This document shows positions 28,201 to 37,116 of a DNA stretch of 64,000 bases, in pieces. The DNA is from Pseudomonas sp. FP2335 (GTDB lineage: Bacteria; Pseudomonadota; Gammaproteobacteria; Pseudomonadales; Pseudomonadaceae). The translations under genes were made by a program, and so were the position numbers. Every line of letters begins with the position of its first letter. Position 1 is the stretch's first letter. The notes below the pieces were generated by a model. The model worked only from the letters and a program-made list of their open reading frames with translations, did not search any database and was not told where the DNA came from. The DNA is taken from positions 2,563,501 to 2,627,500 of the forward strand of contig NZ_CP117437.1 of the NCBI RefSeq assembly GCF_030687535.1, given 5' to 3'.

Positions 28201-28950
28201 TCAGAAGCGCACGCCGCTTTGGCAGACGCTGCAACCTTGGCCAACAGACAGGCTGTTGCTGCCTTGGTTACCCGAACCCGATTGCAGGTTCACACCCACG
28301 TTGCCGGAGTTGCGGTTGATCGAGTTGTCGGCACTGGAGTTGTTAGATACGTATTGAGCCTTGTTGCCCCAACCGTACCCGTGGCTGGTAGCGGCAGCAT
28401 TCAGGTAGTTGTTGCCGAGCGAGTTTTGCTCGGTGTTGGCAGCTGCAGCGATGTTTTTGCCATCAGCCGTGGTGATTGCCAGGTTGTTTTTGCCTTGGTT
28501 GCCTTGGCCGGACTGACCGTTGTAGCCCACGTTGCCGGAGTTATGGTTAACGGCGTTGTCCAGCGAGGTGTTGTTTTGCGTGCCTTTGTTGACGAAGTTG
28601 TTCAACCCGCTGTTTTGGTTCACATCGACTACAGCGAACACGGTGGCAAAGTCGCCTTTGGCACTGGAGATCGCGCCAGAGTTGTCTGCTTGGTTGCCGC
28701 TGCCAGCCTGGACGTTAACCCCGGTGTTACCGCTGTTTTCGGTTACCGAGTTATCGGCAGAGGCGTTGTTTTCGGTCTTGGTGTCGTCAAACTTGTTACC
28801 GATGCTGTTTTGCACATCGGTCACCACGGAGGCAACCACGCCAGTGGGTTGCGGAGCTGGGTGCCAGCCACCACCACCTGCTTGAGCAGCTGCTGCCATC
28901 AGTGCGGCGAGAGCGAAAACCATTGGTTTCAGAGCCATTTGAGGTTTCAT
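28201..28950 (-). CDS. fapC: FapC, major functional-amyloid subunit
   Basis: A 249-residue secreted protein: signal peptide (to about residue 24), then three imperfect repeats beginning NNASADNSVTENSGNTGVNV, NNTSLDNAVNHNSGNVGYNG and NNSSADNSINRNSGNVGVNL, separated by linkers of about 36 and 37 residues, and a C-terminal CSVC motif typical of FapC. This is the main fibre-forming subunit of Pseudomonas amyloid, which stiffens biofilms. Linkers are shorter than in some species. A strong site (AAGGAG) precedes ATG 28950. The following hairpin probably uncouples its expression from fapDEF. Confidence 0.95.
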   Translation of the reverse strand: MKPQMALKPMVFALAALMAAAAQAGGGGWHPAPQPTGVVASVVTDVQNSIGNKFDDTKTENNASADNSVTENSGNTGVNVQAGSGNQADNSGAISSAKGDFATVFAVVDVNQNSGLNNFVNKGTQNNTSLDNAVNHNSGNVGYNGQSGQGNQGKNNLAITTADGKNIAAAANTEQNSLGNNYLNAAATSHGYGWGNKAQYVSNNSSADNSINRNSGNVGVNLQSGSGNQGSNSLSVGQGCSVCQSGVRF

Positions 28951-29017
28951 GGTGTTTCTCCTTGCTTCTAATTAGTTGGTTAAGTGTTGGTACGGTCTAA
29001 CTAGTGCTATCAAGCAG

Positions 29018-29569
29018 TTACTTGATAGTGATGCCCAGGGTGTTAGCCACTCGGTTCCCCACCCCGGCACTCTGGTTCACCTGTATCACTCCTCGGCTGC
29101 CGGTGAAGGCCTGGTCGCTTGTCACGACCTGGCGGCTGCCAGTGGTGGGGGTGAGCCCTGAGTCGGTCGCCAGCGTCGTGGTGTTCTGTTGCACCAGGAC
29201 GCTGTCGTCGATGCTTTGCGGGGCAGGGTTTACGCTGATCCGCACGGCATTGACTTGTTGGTTATTGGCCCCGGCCGACTGGTTGACGCCCAGTACACCG
29301 TTGCCGTTGGTAAAAGAGTTGCCCTGAATCGCCGCCTTGGCGTTCGTGGACGGGTCAACACTGCCATCCATTCTCTGGATATTGAGTGTGCTGGCCTGGC
29401 CACCGAGCGTGATCGCCCGGTTGTTGGCCTGTTGCTGCTGATTACCGGCCGCTTGGTTGACCGATAAATTGCCGGTGTAGTCAGTGCCGCTGTTGTTGAT
29501 CACGGCGCTGTTGTCGGCCATGGCGCAGGCACTGCCCAGCAGCGCGAGAAGGAGCAGGGAACGGTTCAT
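29018..29569 (-). CDS. fapB: FapB, amyloid nucleator
   Basis: A 183-residue secreted protein with a signal peptide ([18 protein letters not shown]) and three FapB/C-type repeats centred on [36 protein letters not shown] and [18 protein letters not shown]. FapB is the minor subunit regarded as the nucleator. It overlaps fapA by four bases and precedes fapC by 67. Confidence 0.93.
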   Translation of the reverse strand: MNRSLLLLALLGSACAMADNSAVINNSGTDYTGNLSVNQAAGNQQQQANNRAITLGGQASTLNIQRMDGSVDPSTNAKAAIQGNSFTNGNGVLGVNQSAGANNQQVNAVRISVNPAPQSIDDSVLVQQNTTTLATDSGLTPTTGSRQVVTSDQAFTGSRGVIQVNQSAGVGNRVANTLGITIK

Positions 29570-30024
29570 TGTTTGCCCCCCAGCATGTTGCCGAGATTGT
29601 TCAAGGGCGCCATGCCGCGCTGGATCGAATCGCTGATCTGCCCGCCCATGCTGCTGCCCGAGCCGTGGCCGGAGGAAGCGCCGGCGCCGAGGGTGGACAT
29701 GCTGTTCTGCGTCGCACTGACACCGGAGAAATTGCCGGTTGGCTGCAGTGCCGTGCGAGTGATGCCCAAGCCGCTGTTGACGCCGCCAAAGTCACGGTCA
29801 GTCAATTCGCCGGACATGGCGTTCAGAATGTCTTTGCTGGGATTGGCATTCGCCGTGTTGGGATAAGGATCGGGCCCGAAGGACGCGCGGCCATACATGT
29901 GCGCCTGGACGTCGCGGCCGGTCACGATCACACCGTCACCCGCATAGCTCGGAACACTGATACCAACGCTGAGTACACAGCTGATCAGCAGAACGTTCAT
30001 CGAACCTTGAGTGAATGTGATCAC
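29566..30024 (-). CDS. fapA: FapA, amyloid assembly regulator
   Basis: A 152-residue exported protein; hydrophobic N-terminus ending SVPSYA, then a polar Gly/Ser-rich part and a conserved tail [17 protein letters not shown]. FapA is described as controlling FapB/FapC distribution and assembly in the periplasm. Two starts are possible: GTG 30024 (AAGGA eight bases before) and ATG 30000 (AAGG four bases before); both leave a signal peptide. First gene of the operon, about 50 bases downstream of a sigma-54-type promoter. Confidence 0.9.
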   Translation of the reverse strand: MITFTQGSMNVLLISCVLSVGISVPSYAGDGVIVTGRDVQAHMYGRASFGPDPYPNTANANPSKDILNAMSGELTDRDFGGVNSGLGITRTALQPTGNFSGVSATQNSMSTLGAGASSGHGSGSSMGGQISDSIQRGMAPLNNLGNMLGGKQ

Positions 30025-30351
30025 GGCGATATTCCTTGTTCTTCGCGCTGACCCTAAACAGCGCTGTAAGGGATAGAGCAGAAGGCGTGCCGCTTTTTAA
30101 TTGTTGTTGTTATTCAATGGCTTGCGTATTTCACGCAGCAAAGTGCTATCGGCGCTGTTTCACGGATGAGACACCTGCCCGCCAGGTGCCCACCGCCGGC
30201 CACACCGTAAACGTTTCACCCAGCTGTATCAGCGCTGTAACAGCACACATGACAAAACCGTGAATCCGCGCTGCATGGGCGGTTCAGGGCAGGGAGGTGT
30301 TTCAAAAATGGACACTGCAGACGCAAGGGCGCCCGGTCCTGCAGGCAGGGC
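30025..30351. other. fap operon leader and intergenic region to fecR
   Basis: 327 bases with no credible gene. The left half holds the sigma-54-type promoter and the leader of fapA; the interval further right (about 30100-30350) is where activator sites would be expected, but I could not identify any dyad with confidence. The right end abuts the stop codon of the FecR-like gene, which lacks a clear terminator. Confidence 0.6.
30076..30092 (-). promoter_or_regulatory. sigma-54 promoter of the fap operon
   Basis: On the minus strand the sequence reads CGGCACGCCTTCTGCTC. GG (-24) and GC (-12) are separated by exactly ten bases, and GGCACG-N4-yTGCt matches the consensus TGGCACG-N4-TTGCw with two deviations. 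The expected start site is near 30066, about 42 bases before the fapA GTG. Confidence 0.72.
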
Positions 30352-31347
30352 TCAGCCTTTCGGCGCTTTACGCGGGATGGAATTGAGTACGGGATTGCCG
30401 TCCTGGTTCTGGGTCAGGTAGACCGGCAGGACCTTGGGCAGCGAGGGGATGAGATTGTTGACTTCATTGATGTTGTAGATACCGCCGATGCGGATCGCGC
30501 CAGTGTTGGCATCGGCCAGCATCACCGCCTTGTTGAGGTAGCGGTTGATCAGCGGCAACGCGTCGGCCAACGCCAGGTTGTCGAGCACCAGCTTGCCCTG
30601 GCGCCAGGCCAGGGCCGTGTCATTGGCGTTGAACGCCTGGACCTGCGGTGTCGCGTCGCCCAGGCGATAACTGGCCTGCATGCCCGGCGTCAGCGGTACG
30701 CTGCCGTGCACCTGATCGCTGGCGATCTGTACCGAGCCTTCGAGTAGCATCACCCGCACCTGATCTTCGTACTTCCAGACGTTGAACTGCGTGCCGGTTA
30801 CGCGTACCTGACCTTCGCCAGCGCGTACGATGAATGGATGGGTGCTGTCATGGCTGACCTTGAAAAACGCCTCGCCTTTTTTCAGGACGACCCGGCGCTG
30901 ATCCTTGTAATTGCTGAAGACCAGCTCGGTGCCCAGGTTCAACTCCACCTGGCTGCCGTCACCCAAGGTCACTTGGCGCAAGCCGGTGGACGCCTCGAAG
31001 CGTTCGTAGGAACTCGGCAGCCAGCCGGCTTCCCAGCCGGTGAACGCCGCCACGGGCAGCGCCGCCAGGCAGATTGCCGCGGCTATCGCGTACTGGCGCA
31101 GACGCCTGCGGGGCTTGAACGGCACTACCGCTGCCAAGGCTTCGTTGCGCGGCAGGTGGTCGGCAACGTCCCAGATCTCCAGCATGGCCGCGTATTCAAA
31201 GGCGTGCAGCGGATCAGCATCGTGCCACTGTTCAAAAGCCTGACGCTCGGCGGGCGTGCAATCGTGCGCGTGCAAACGCATGCACCAATGCGCGGCGGCG
31301 TCGGTGATCGCGTCATATTCGGCTTCTGAAAGAGACTTTTCTGTCAT
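30352..31347 (-). CDS. FecR-family transmembrane anti-sigma/regulator, orphan
   Basis: A 331-residue inner-membrane protein with FecR architecture: N-terminal cytosolic DUF4880-type domain (AAAHWCMRLHAHDCTPAERQ), a hydrophobic segment (AIAAAICLAALPVAAFTGW), the FecR domain (GLRQVTLGDGSQVELN) and a C-terminal DUF4974-like part. Normally FecR carries a signal from a TonB receptor to a FecI-type sigma factor encoded directly upstream. Here neither a sigma factor nor a transducer receptor is adjacent: the upstream neighbour is a divergent PepSY gene. It either works with distant genes or has been separated from its partners. Confidence 0.88.
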   Translation of the reverse strand: MTEKSLSEAEYDAITDAAAHWCMRLHAHDCTPAERQAFEQWHDADPLHAFEYAAMLEIWDVADHLPRNEALAAVVPFKPRRRLRQYAIAAAICLAALPVAAFTGWEAGWLPSSYERFEASTGLRQVTLGDGSQVELNLGTELVFSNYKDQRRVVLKKGEAFFKVSHDSTHPFIVRAGEGQVRVTGTQFNVWKYEDQVRVMLLEGSVQIASDQVHGSVPLTPGMQASYRLGDATPQVQAFNANDTALAWRQGKLVLDNLALADALPLINRYLNKAVMLADANTGAIRIGGIYNINEVNNLIPSLPKVLPVYLTQNQDGNPVLNSIPRKAPKG

Positions 31348-31488
31348 TTAAACGTCCTGATTTCCCACATTCTAACCTCCCAGGCATGGGCCGAGAACTG
31401 CCATCATGGTGATTGCACGCCAATTGGAACTTATTCTCGTTTGTGGCTGCCTAAAAATCTCAGGACATTCTTACAATGGAGAACGAAT

Positions 31489-31758
31489 ATGCTGAAGAAA
31501 ACCTTAGTCGCCCTGTGTGCAACCTCCGCGCTGCTCAGCGCTGGCGCCGCCTTGGCGGACAAGCCGGGGGCGGGCTGGATCCCGATTGAAAAGGCGATCG
31601 AAGTCGCCAAGACAAAGGCCGGTTATATCGAGGTCTATGCGGCCGAAGCCGATGACAATGGCTACTGGGAAGTCAAAGGCCGCAAATCCGATGGCACCGT
31701 CTATGAAGCGCGCATCGATGGCGCCTCCGGCAATATCCTGCGCGACCAGAAAGACTGA
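31489..31758 (+). CDS. PepSY-domain periplasmic protein
   Basis: An 89-residue exported protein: signal peptide (MLKKTLVALCATSALLSAGAALA) and one PepSY domain (IPIEKAIEVAKTKAGYIEV, then YWEVKGRKSDGTVYEARID). Small PepSY proteins of this kind are periplasmic and often linked to signalling or protease inhibition. GGAG precedes ATG 31489; the upstream TTG start of the longer frame would spoil the signal peptide. Divergent from fecR. Confidence 0.85.
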   Translation: MLKKTLVALCATSALLSAGAALADKPGAGWIPIEKAIEVAKTKAGYIEVYAAEADDNGYWEVKGRKSDGTVYEARIDGASGNILRDQKD

Positions 31759-31767
31759 CGCCCTCCA

Positions 31768-31787
31768 GGGGGCCGTTTCAGGCCCCC
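31768..31787. terminator. hairpin between PepSY gene and the giant toxin gene
   Basis: Arms GGGGGCC (31768-31774) and GGCCCCC (31781-31787) enclose six bases that contain the stop codon of the convergent toxin gene. No T run follows on either strand, so termination efficiency is uncertain. Confidence 0.6.
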
Positions 31788-34700
31788 TCATCCAACTCGC
31801 GCCCCAAGTGACTGATCAGGTACGTCAGCGAATCGGCATTGGCCAGGATCGTATCGATACGCTTGTCCGCGTCACTCATGAAGATATGCCGCGCATCATC
31901 CAGCGTCTTCGCGCCGGTCAGTTTGAACACCCGGTCGCGCCCGTGCACCCCGCCAAATCGACCCAGGTCTTCCCAGCGTTGCGACAGACTGTCCCAGGTC
32001 TTGAATAACAGGCTCGCTGGCGTCAGCGTCGACAAGGCGGTGGTGCGCAAGTCCGACAGGTCGGTGTACAGCAACTGGCCGTGCAGGGTGCCGACGTTGA
32101 TCAGGTCGTGGAACGGACGCATGCTGTCCAGGTAGGCCAGGTCTTCGGTGTTGCATTTGAAGTGCGAGATCTCATGCATGATGATCGTCGCGCGGGCGTG
32201 GGCAGAGATGTTGAATGGTGTTTTCAAGCGGTTCTCATACACGTCCATCTGCGGGTCGAAAAAGCGATCCAGCAGGTAGATTTTTTTCTGCACATCATCT
32301 GGCAGGGTGAATGCGTAGGTGTCCCGCGGGCTCCAGCGTGCGGTGCCGGTGACAAATCGACCTGAGTCGAGGTTGGTCAGGGTCGGGTCTACCAGCGCAT
32401 CGAGTATCTCGTCCACGCGCTGCTCGATTTTTTGCAGTTGCGAGGGGCTGAAGCTCAGCACCCCGAACATCTCGGTCAGGAACAAGCCGACGCGCGAGCC
32501 CGGTTTAGGGGCCGTGGCGAACTGCACGATATTGCGCTTGCAGGTCACCGCGTAATACGTCGCGACGTTGAGGCCTTCGTTGATGCACTGGGCCTTCCAC
32601 GGCGAGAGCGCGGTGATGGCCGGTAGCCCGACGGCCTCGATATTGATGGCATCGCGCTCAGCCGAACGGGTTTGCCTGCGGCCGATGTAACGCGACAACG
32701 TCGGGCCGAGGCGTGGATGGTGTTGGGATAGGTCGAACACCCATTCACCTCGTGCGTTGCGTTCGACATACGGGCCTATTTCTTCGTCGAGGACAATCCG
32801 CCAACGCGCGCCGGCTTTCGTCACCGGGTACACCTTGCCCGCCACTGGTACGTAGGTCCGCTTGCTCACAGGGTGCGAGTACGGTTGCTGCGGGGCGCGA
32901 CGTTGCAGGTCTATCAGTGAAATATCGACATTTTCAAAGTGCCGCAATCGGGTGCGCAAAGGGTCGGTGATGTCCAGGGTCTCCAGGGTGGTTGCTGCGC
33001 CAGGGCCGGCTTCATCCGGCATCTCGGGCGCGGGGCCGGCGGGAGGATGGCGTGGCTTGAACGGCTGGTCGAGGCGACTGCGCAGTAAGGCCAGGGTCGC
33101 CACGCCCTGGATGAAGGGTCTCATGCCTTCGGCCCAGCGTTGGTTTTGCAAGCTTTCCGCTGACGCCTTGAACAGCTTGTAGCTGCGCCACACCGCAAGC
33201 GGGTACTGAAGCTTGCCGCTGATAAATTGCAGGGCCATGGGTATACCCTTGCCGAACAGGCTGGTGACAGCGTCCCAGGCACTCTTGCCGTTGGGGTCAA
33301 ATTGGCTGCCAAGCATTCTTGCCAGCTGTTGCGTGTTGTCATCGAACAGCAGCGGCAGCAGGTTGCCGCGCACCGGCGACGAGGCCAGGCCCAGATCGCT
33401 GGAAGGGCTGCGCGCGTGCGCCTGCATCAAATGCCGATAGGTGGCGCGCTGGGGATCGTCCAGTTGGCGAATTACCCAGTCCTGCAAAGGTCCCGGACGG
33501 TTGAGTTGGTCGAGCAGGTCCTCCTCGCGGGGGAACTCTGTCAATGTCTGCGTCGGGCAGTAGGGGGCGTACAGCACCTGGGGCCCGGAGGCCCCGGTGT
33601 GTGGGCCGATCAGGTAAATGCCCCGGGCCCTGGCCGGCGTCGCGCCAGGCGTGGCCACCAGTTCCAGTGGCCGAATCATCGCGGTCACCCCGCTGACACT
33701 CGCCCGTGCTATGGCATCCGGCATATCAAAGACCTGTTGCACAAAGCTCCAGGCCGTCGCACTCAAGCGTTCTTCGAGTTTTTCTTCGTGGGCATGGCTC
33801 AACAGCTGCCACGGTAGCTGCTGGCAGAACAACGCTTTGCGCTTACGGGCATCTTCGGTGTCTGCGCTCAGGTGGGTATCGAGCAAGGCGCGGTAAGTCT
33901 TGGCGATGTCCAACTGGCGAATCAACTGCACCAGCGCCGCACCGTCCAGGGTCGGGGGCAGGGGTGTGCGGGTGCGCGAAAACGGTTTGAGCGTGTCGGC
34001 CAGCAGGTGTGGCAGGTGGCGTTGGGCAAAATCGGTGAGGCTCTGGCTATGGCCGTTGAGCATGACTCGCGTGGGGATCAGGATGTCATCCGGGTCCAGC
34101 CCGAAGCCGTCAAACCGAGCGTTGAGCAGGGCGCGCAAGGCGCTGGCGACGTGGTCGCGCAGGGGCGGCAGGGCGTGCAGGTAATCCCGGTCATCGGGGG
34201 CACTGAGGCGGTATTGCTCAAGCAGCTCGGCATGCCGCTGTTGCTCCTGGGCTGACGCCATGCCCAGCCAGACGGGCAATGCTTGTTGCAGAACCATCGC
34301 ACGGGCGATGTCGGTGGCGCGGCCCAGGTTGGAAGGTGCTGCACGCAGCATTTGGTTGTCCAGGCAGTCCTGTAACTGTCGGGGCCCCAGCGGCGCGGCG
34401 AGCCAGTAGTCGATGGCGTTGAGGCTGTAATCGAGGTAGCTCTGCTGGCGATTTTCCAGGAAGTGTTCGTCGATACGTTGCAGCGGGCCGAGCTGGAAGG
34501 TTTGATGAGGCCAGCGCAGGCCGATCGGCAGGTTATCCAGCAGCATCAAACGGTCATCGGCGGTTGACAGGCGCACCGCGAGACTGTCGCGCAGGGCCTG
34601 CACCGATACGAACGCTTCATGTCCCAGTTGCGGGGTCCAGAGCACGGCTTGCCCCGAATGGTCCGGGTCCAGGCCACCGCGTTCCGTGAGTACAAAGCAG

Positions 34701-36922
34701 TTGGCCAGGGCGTGCGCACGCTCGTCGGTGCCGACCTTGAGGGTCAAGCCAAACGCATCCGGCAGAAAGCCCTTGAGGCCGTGCCGTTTGACGCGGGTCA
34801 TGCTATCGGGGCGCAACACCGTGTCGACAATCGCCTGGCTCGCCGGGCTTAGGGTTTTGTTCAGCAGCCGCAGCTCGGCTTCACTGCGCAAGCCCAGCAT
34901 CAGCGCGTCGTTCAAGGCATCTTGATGGCTTCGCAGGAACAGGCGCGGCAGCATGCGGATGTCGTGATTGCTGAACGGCGCCAGGGTCTGTTCGATCACC
35001 GCATTGAAGGTTGTACCGTTCAAGCTGTTCCAGCGGCTGGAGAAGCCGGCGCGGTGTTTGCCATAGAACCCTAACTGCGGCGTCTCTTCCACAGGTGGGG
35101 CTGCATGACTCAAGCGCTGGATAAAGTGATCGACCATGCTCACAGAGGTCAGGGGCTTGCGGTCTTCCTTTTGCCGGGCTTCGGTGGCGTAGGTGTTCAC
35201 GTAGACGTCATCGGCGTGCAAGGCCAGCGAGCGCTCGTTCAACTCTTTGTCCAACGCCTGTGTCGCCAGCGTGCGTAACGTGGGGTGCTCGCGCCGGCGC
35301 ATCGCCAGTGCCGCGTCGGCGGCGCGCAAAGTGAGCAACTGTTGTTTGGCACGTTCGGCTTGCACCGTGGAAGGGCGGCCGTTGTCGCTGGAGACAGGGT
35401 GTGCGCTCCAGCGTCCCTGCGCGTCCAGCGCCAGCAAGCGACTGTCGAGCATGTGGCGCAGGTCCAGCGCACAGTCGAGCAACGCTGCCAGGTCCACCGC
35501 CCCTTCACTGCGTCGATATACCGCGAGGGCGTGCTCCAGGTTGCTCAATTGTTTGGCGGCGATGTCCTGAACCATTTCGCCGAACACGTCTGCGAGTACC
35601 GGCACGCCGCTGATCTGCACTTGATCCATGCCGATGTACACGCTGCGTTCGTCCAGCGACAGAAAGTTGAGCAGTTCATCCTGATGCCCGGCGGCCTTGA
35701 GCATCTCGAGCAGCGTATCGTTGAGGTCGGCGAGGTCCTTGAGCAGCTGCAACCCGCGCGACTGGGTGTACAGGTAGGCGTGGGTGTCATTGATCAACAA
35801 CGTGGCAGCCAGTTCCACGTAATGTTGATAAGGCGCGTGGATCTTCACCTTGTCGATGTTCAGGTGTGCGTGCCAGGCGCTGCGTGCAGCCTGGTCCGGA
35901 AGAAAGGTGGCGAGCAGTTGGTGGCTTTCCTCGGCCGACAGGATGCCGTTCTGGCGCTTGAGCAGCAGGTCGACGCGGAACTTGTCACTCATCACCTGGG
36001 CAAACAGCCCCAGCCGTGAGCGGCCGCCGCCGATGTCTTCATTCCACCACGTCAGCAACAGGCTGCTCAGCAGTTTGGACAGAATCCCGGCGGTTTGTTC
36101 GATCAGGCTTTCCCACTGCCGCTGATCGGCTGCCAGCTGCGCGGCGGTGAAGGCGTGAGTGTCATGCCGTGGGTTGGTGAATGTGCGCGTTTGGCTGCCG
36201 GGCCACGCCTGCTTGAGGTAGAACTGCAACAACACCTCACTCAAAGGGACAGAACTGGTCCACTGCGAAGCGTCTTGGTGGCGTGTGTTGACGCGTGTAT
36301 CGCGCTGATCCAGGCCGGAGAAGTACGAGCGCGCCATGATGCCGAGCAGCGTATCGAGCATCCATGACAGGGTTGGCGTGGTGCGCAATTGCGCCAGCAT
36401 GTCCTGCGCATTCTGATGCTGGCAGGCCTGCAGGGTATGCTCCTGATCCTGCATGACGGCGCCGTCGATGATCGAAGATGTCAGGGTGCAGGGCTGGTCT
36501 GGGGTGAATCTGGCACGCTGAGATATTGATAAAAAAATAATTAAATCAGTACGTTGGCTTTGTATATTGATGCGCTTGTTTAACTCTGTAAGTAGCTCGT
36601 CGCGGCTGTCGAATACCTCAATCCCGCCATAGGGCGTGTACAGCAATGCCTTCTGGCCATCGGGGCTGGGGCTCATGATGAATGCCCCAGCCAGTGGGAG
36701 CGCGGGCTGGTCCTTCATGCTGACCTGCAATTTCTCCACTTGCATGGGGTACTTGCGCAGTTCGGTGTTCTGGCGGGCGTGATCGGTGGCGTAGTACAGC
36801 GTGTGCAGCCAGTCGAGGTCGTTGAGTGTCAAACCCAGGGCTTGTTCGCGCTCGGTTGGCTGTTTCCTCCTGACTGGCTGCAGGAACTCGTTGAAAAAAT
36901 AGGGTGGGGTTACGCGCGCCAT
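31778..36922 (-). CDS. giant toxin-like protein (dermonecrotic-toxin/DUF6543 type) with C-terminal HExxH zincin domain
   Basis: A 1,714-residue protein. The body has the repeating features of the dermonecrotic-toxin-like proteins of fluorescent pseudomonads (TPPYFFNEFLQPVRRKQPTE at the N-terminus; YLIGPHTGASGPQVLYAPY and DLLDQLNRPGPLQDWVIRQL further on). Near residue 1583 the sequence TIIMHEISHFKCNTEDLAYL has HExxH followed by NTEDLAY, the spacing of an aspzincin (M35-like) site, HExxH plus a Thr-x-Asp element. No signal peptide is visible. ATG 36922 is preferred (GGAG six bases before); the frame extends to 37021. It stands alone, transcribed away from a dehydrogenase gene. Likely a secreted toxin whose effector end is a metallopeptidase; delivery is unknown. 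Confidence 0.75.
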   Translation of the reverse strand: MARVTPPYFFNEFLQPVRRKQPTEREQALGLTLNDLDWLHTLYYATDHARQNTELRKYPMQVEKLQVSMKDQPALPLAGAFIMSPSPDGQKALLYTPYGGIEVFDSRDELLTELNKRINIQSQRTDLIIFLSISQRARFTPDQPCTLTSSIIDGAVMQDQEHTLQACQHQNAQDMLAQLRTTPTLSWMLDTLLGIMARSYFSGLDQRDTRVNTRHQDASQWTSSVPLSEVLLQFYLKQAWPGSQTRTFTNPRHDTHAFTAAQLAADQRQWESLIEQTAGILSKLLSSLLLTWWNEDIGGGRSRLGLFAQVMSDKFRVDLLLKRQNGILSAEESHQLLATFLPDQAARSAWHAHLNIDKVKIHAPYQHYVELAATLLINDTHAYLYTQSRGLQLLKDLADLNDTLLEMLKAAGHQDELLNFLSLDERSVYIGMDQVQISGVPVLADVFGEMVQDIAAKQLSNLEHALAVYRRSEGAVDLAALLDCALDLRHMLDSRLLALDAQGRWSAHPVSSDNGRPSTVQAERAKQQLLTLRAADAALAMRRREHPTLRTLATQALDKELNERSLALHADDVYVNTYATEARQKEDRKPLTSVSMVDHFIQRLSHAAPPVEETPQLGFYGKHRAGFSSRWNSLNGTTFNAVIEQTLAPFSNHDIRMLPRLFLRSHQDALNDALMLGLRSEAELRLLNKTLSPASQAIVDTVLRPDSMTRVKRHGLKGFLPDAFGLTLKVGTDERAHALANCFVLTERGGLDPDHSGQAVLWTPQLGHEAFVSVQALRDSLAVRLSTADDRLMLLDNLPIGLRWPHQTFQLGPLQRIDEHFLENRQQSYLDYSLNAIDYWLAAPLGPRQLQDCLDNQMLRAAPSNLGRATDIARAMVLQQALPVWLGMASAQEQQRHAELLEQYRLSAPDDRDYLHALPPLRDHVASALRALLNARFDGFGLDPDDILIPTRVMLNGHSQSLTDFAQRHLPHLLADTLKPFSRTRTPLPPTLDGAALVQLIRQLDIAKTYRALLDTHLSADTEDARKRKALFCQQLPWQLLSHAHEEKLEERLSATAWSFVQQVFDMPDAIARASVSGVTAMIRPLELVATPGATPARARGIYLIGPHTGASGPQVLYAPYCPTQTLTEFPREEDLLDQLNRPGPLQDWVIRQLDDPQRATYRHLMQAHARSPSSDLGLASSPVRGNLLPLLFDDNTQQLARMLGSQFDPNGKSAWDAVTSLFGKGIPMALQFISGKLQYPLAVWRSYKLFKASAESLQNQRWAEGMRPFIQGVATLALLRSRLDQPFKPRHPPAGPAPEMPDEAGPGAATTLETLDITDPLRTRLRHFENVDISLIDLQRRAPQQPYSHPVSKRTYVPVAGKVYPVTKAGARWRIVLDEEIGPYVERNARGEWVFDLSQHHPRLGPTLSRYIGRRQTRSAERDAINIEAVGLPAITALSPWKAQCINEGLNVATYYAVTCKRNIVQFATAPKPGSRVGLFLTEMFGVLSFSPSQLQKIEQRVDEILDALVDPTLTNLDSGRFVTGTARWSPRDTYAFTLPDDVQKKIYLLDRFFDPQMDVYENRLKTPFNISAHARATIIMHEISHFKCNTEDLAYLDSMRPFHDLINVGTLHGQLLYTDLSDLRTTALSTLTPASLLFKTWDSLSQRWEDLGRFGGVHGRDRVFKLTGAKTLDDARHIFMSDADKRIDTILANADSLTYLISHLGRELDEGA

Positions 36923-37116
36923 CGTTTGCTCCGTGTCGGTCAGCGTCTGGAGCGGCAGGGTAGGAGCCTCGGCTTGGCATACGGCGGTAGATAACTGCTG
37001 CAAATCCCGATGGGTTATCAAACGGCGATTGACAGCCTGTGCTGTCGGCGTTGTTTAATCCCAGGCCTGGGTTTCCAGTCTTGTCGCCCCTTCCAATCAT
37101 AAAATCGGAGCTACAG

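Noticed and set aside
28201..28950. Regularly spaced repeats in fapC considered as a repeat array
   Set aside because: They are in-frame protein repeats of an amyloid subunit, not CRISPR or DNA repeats.
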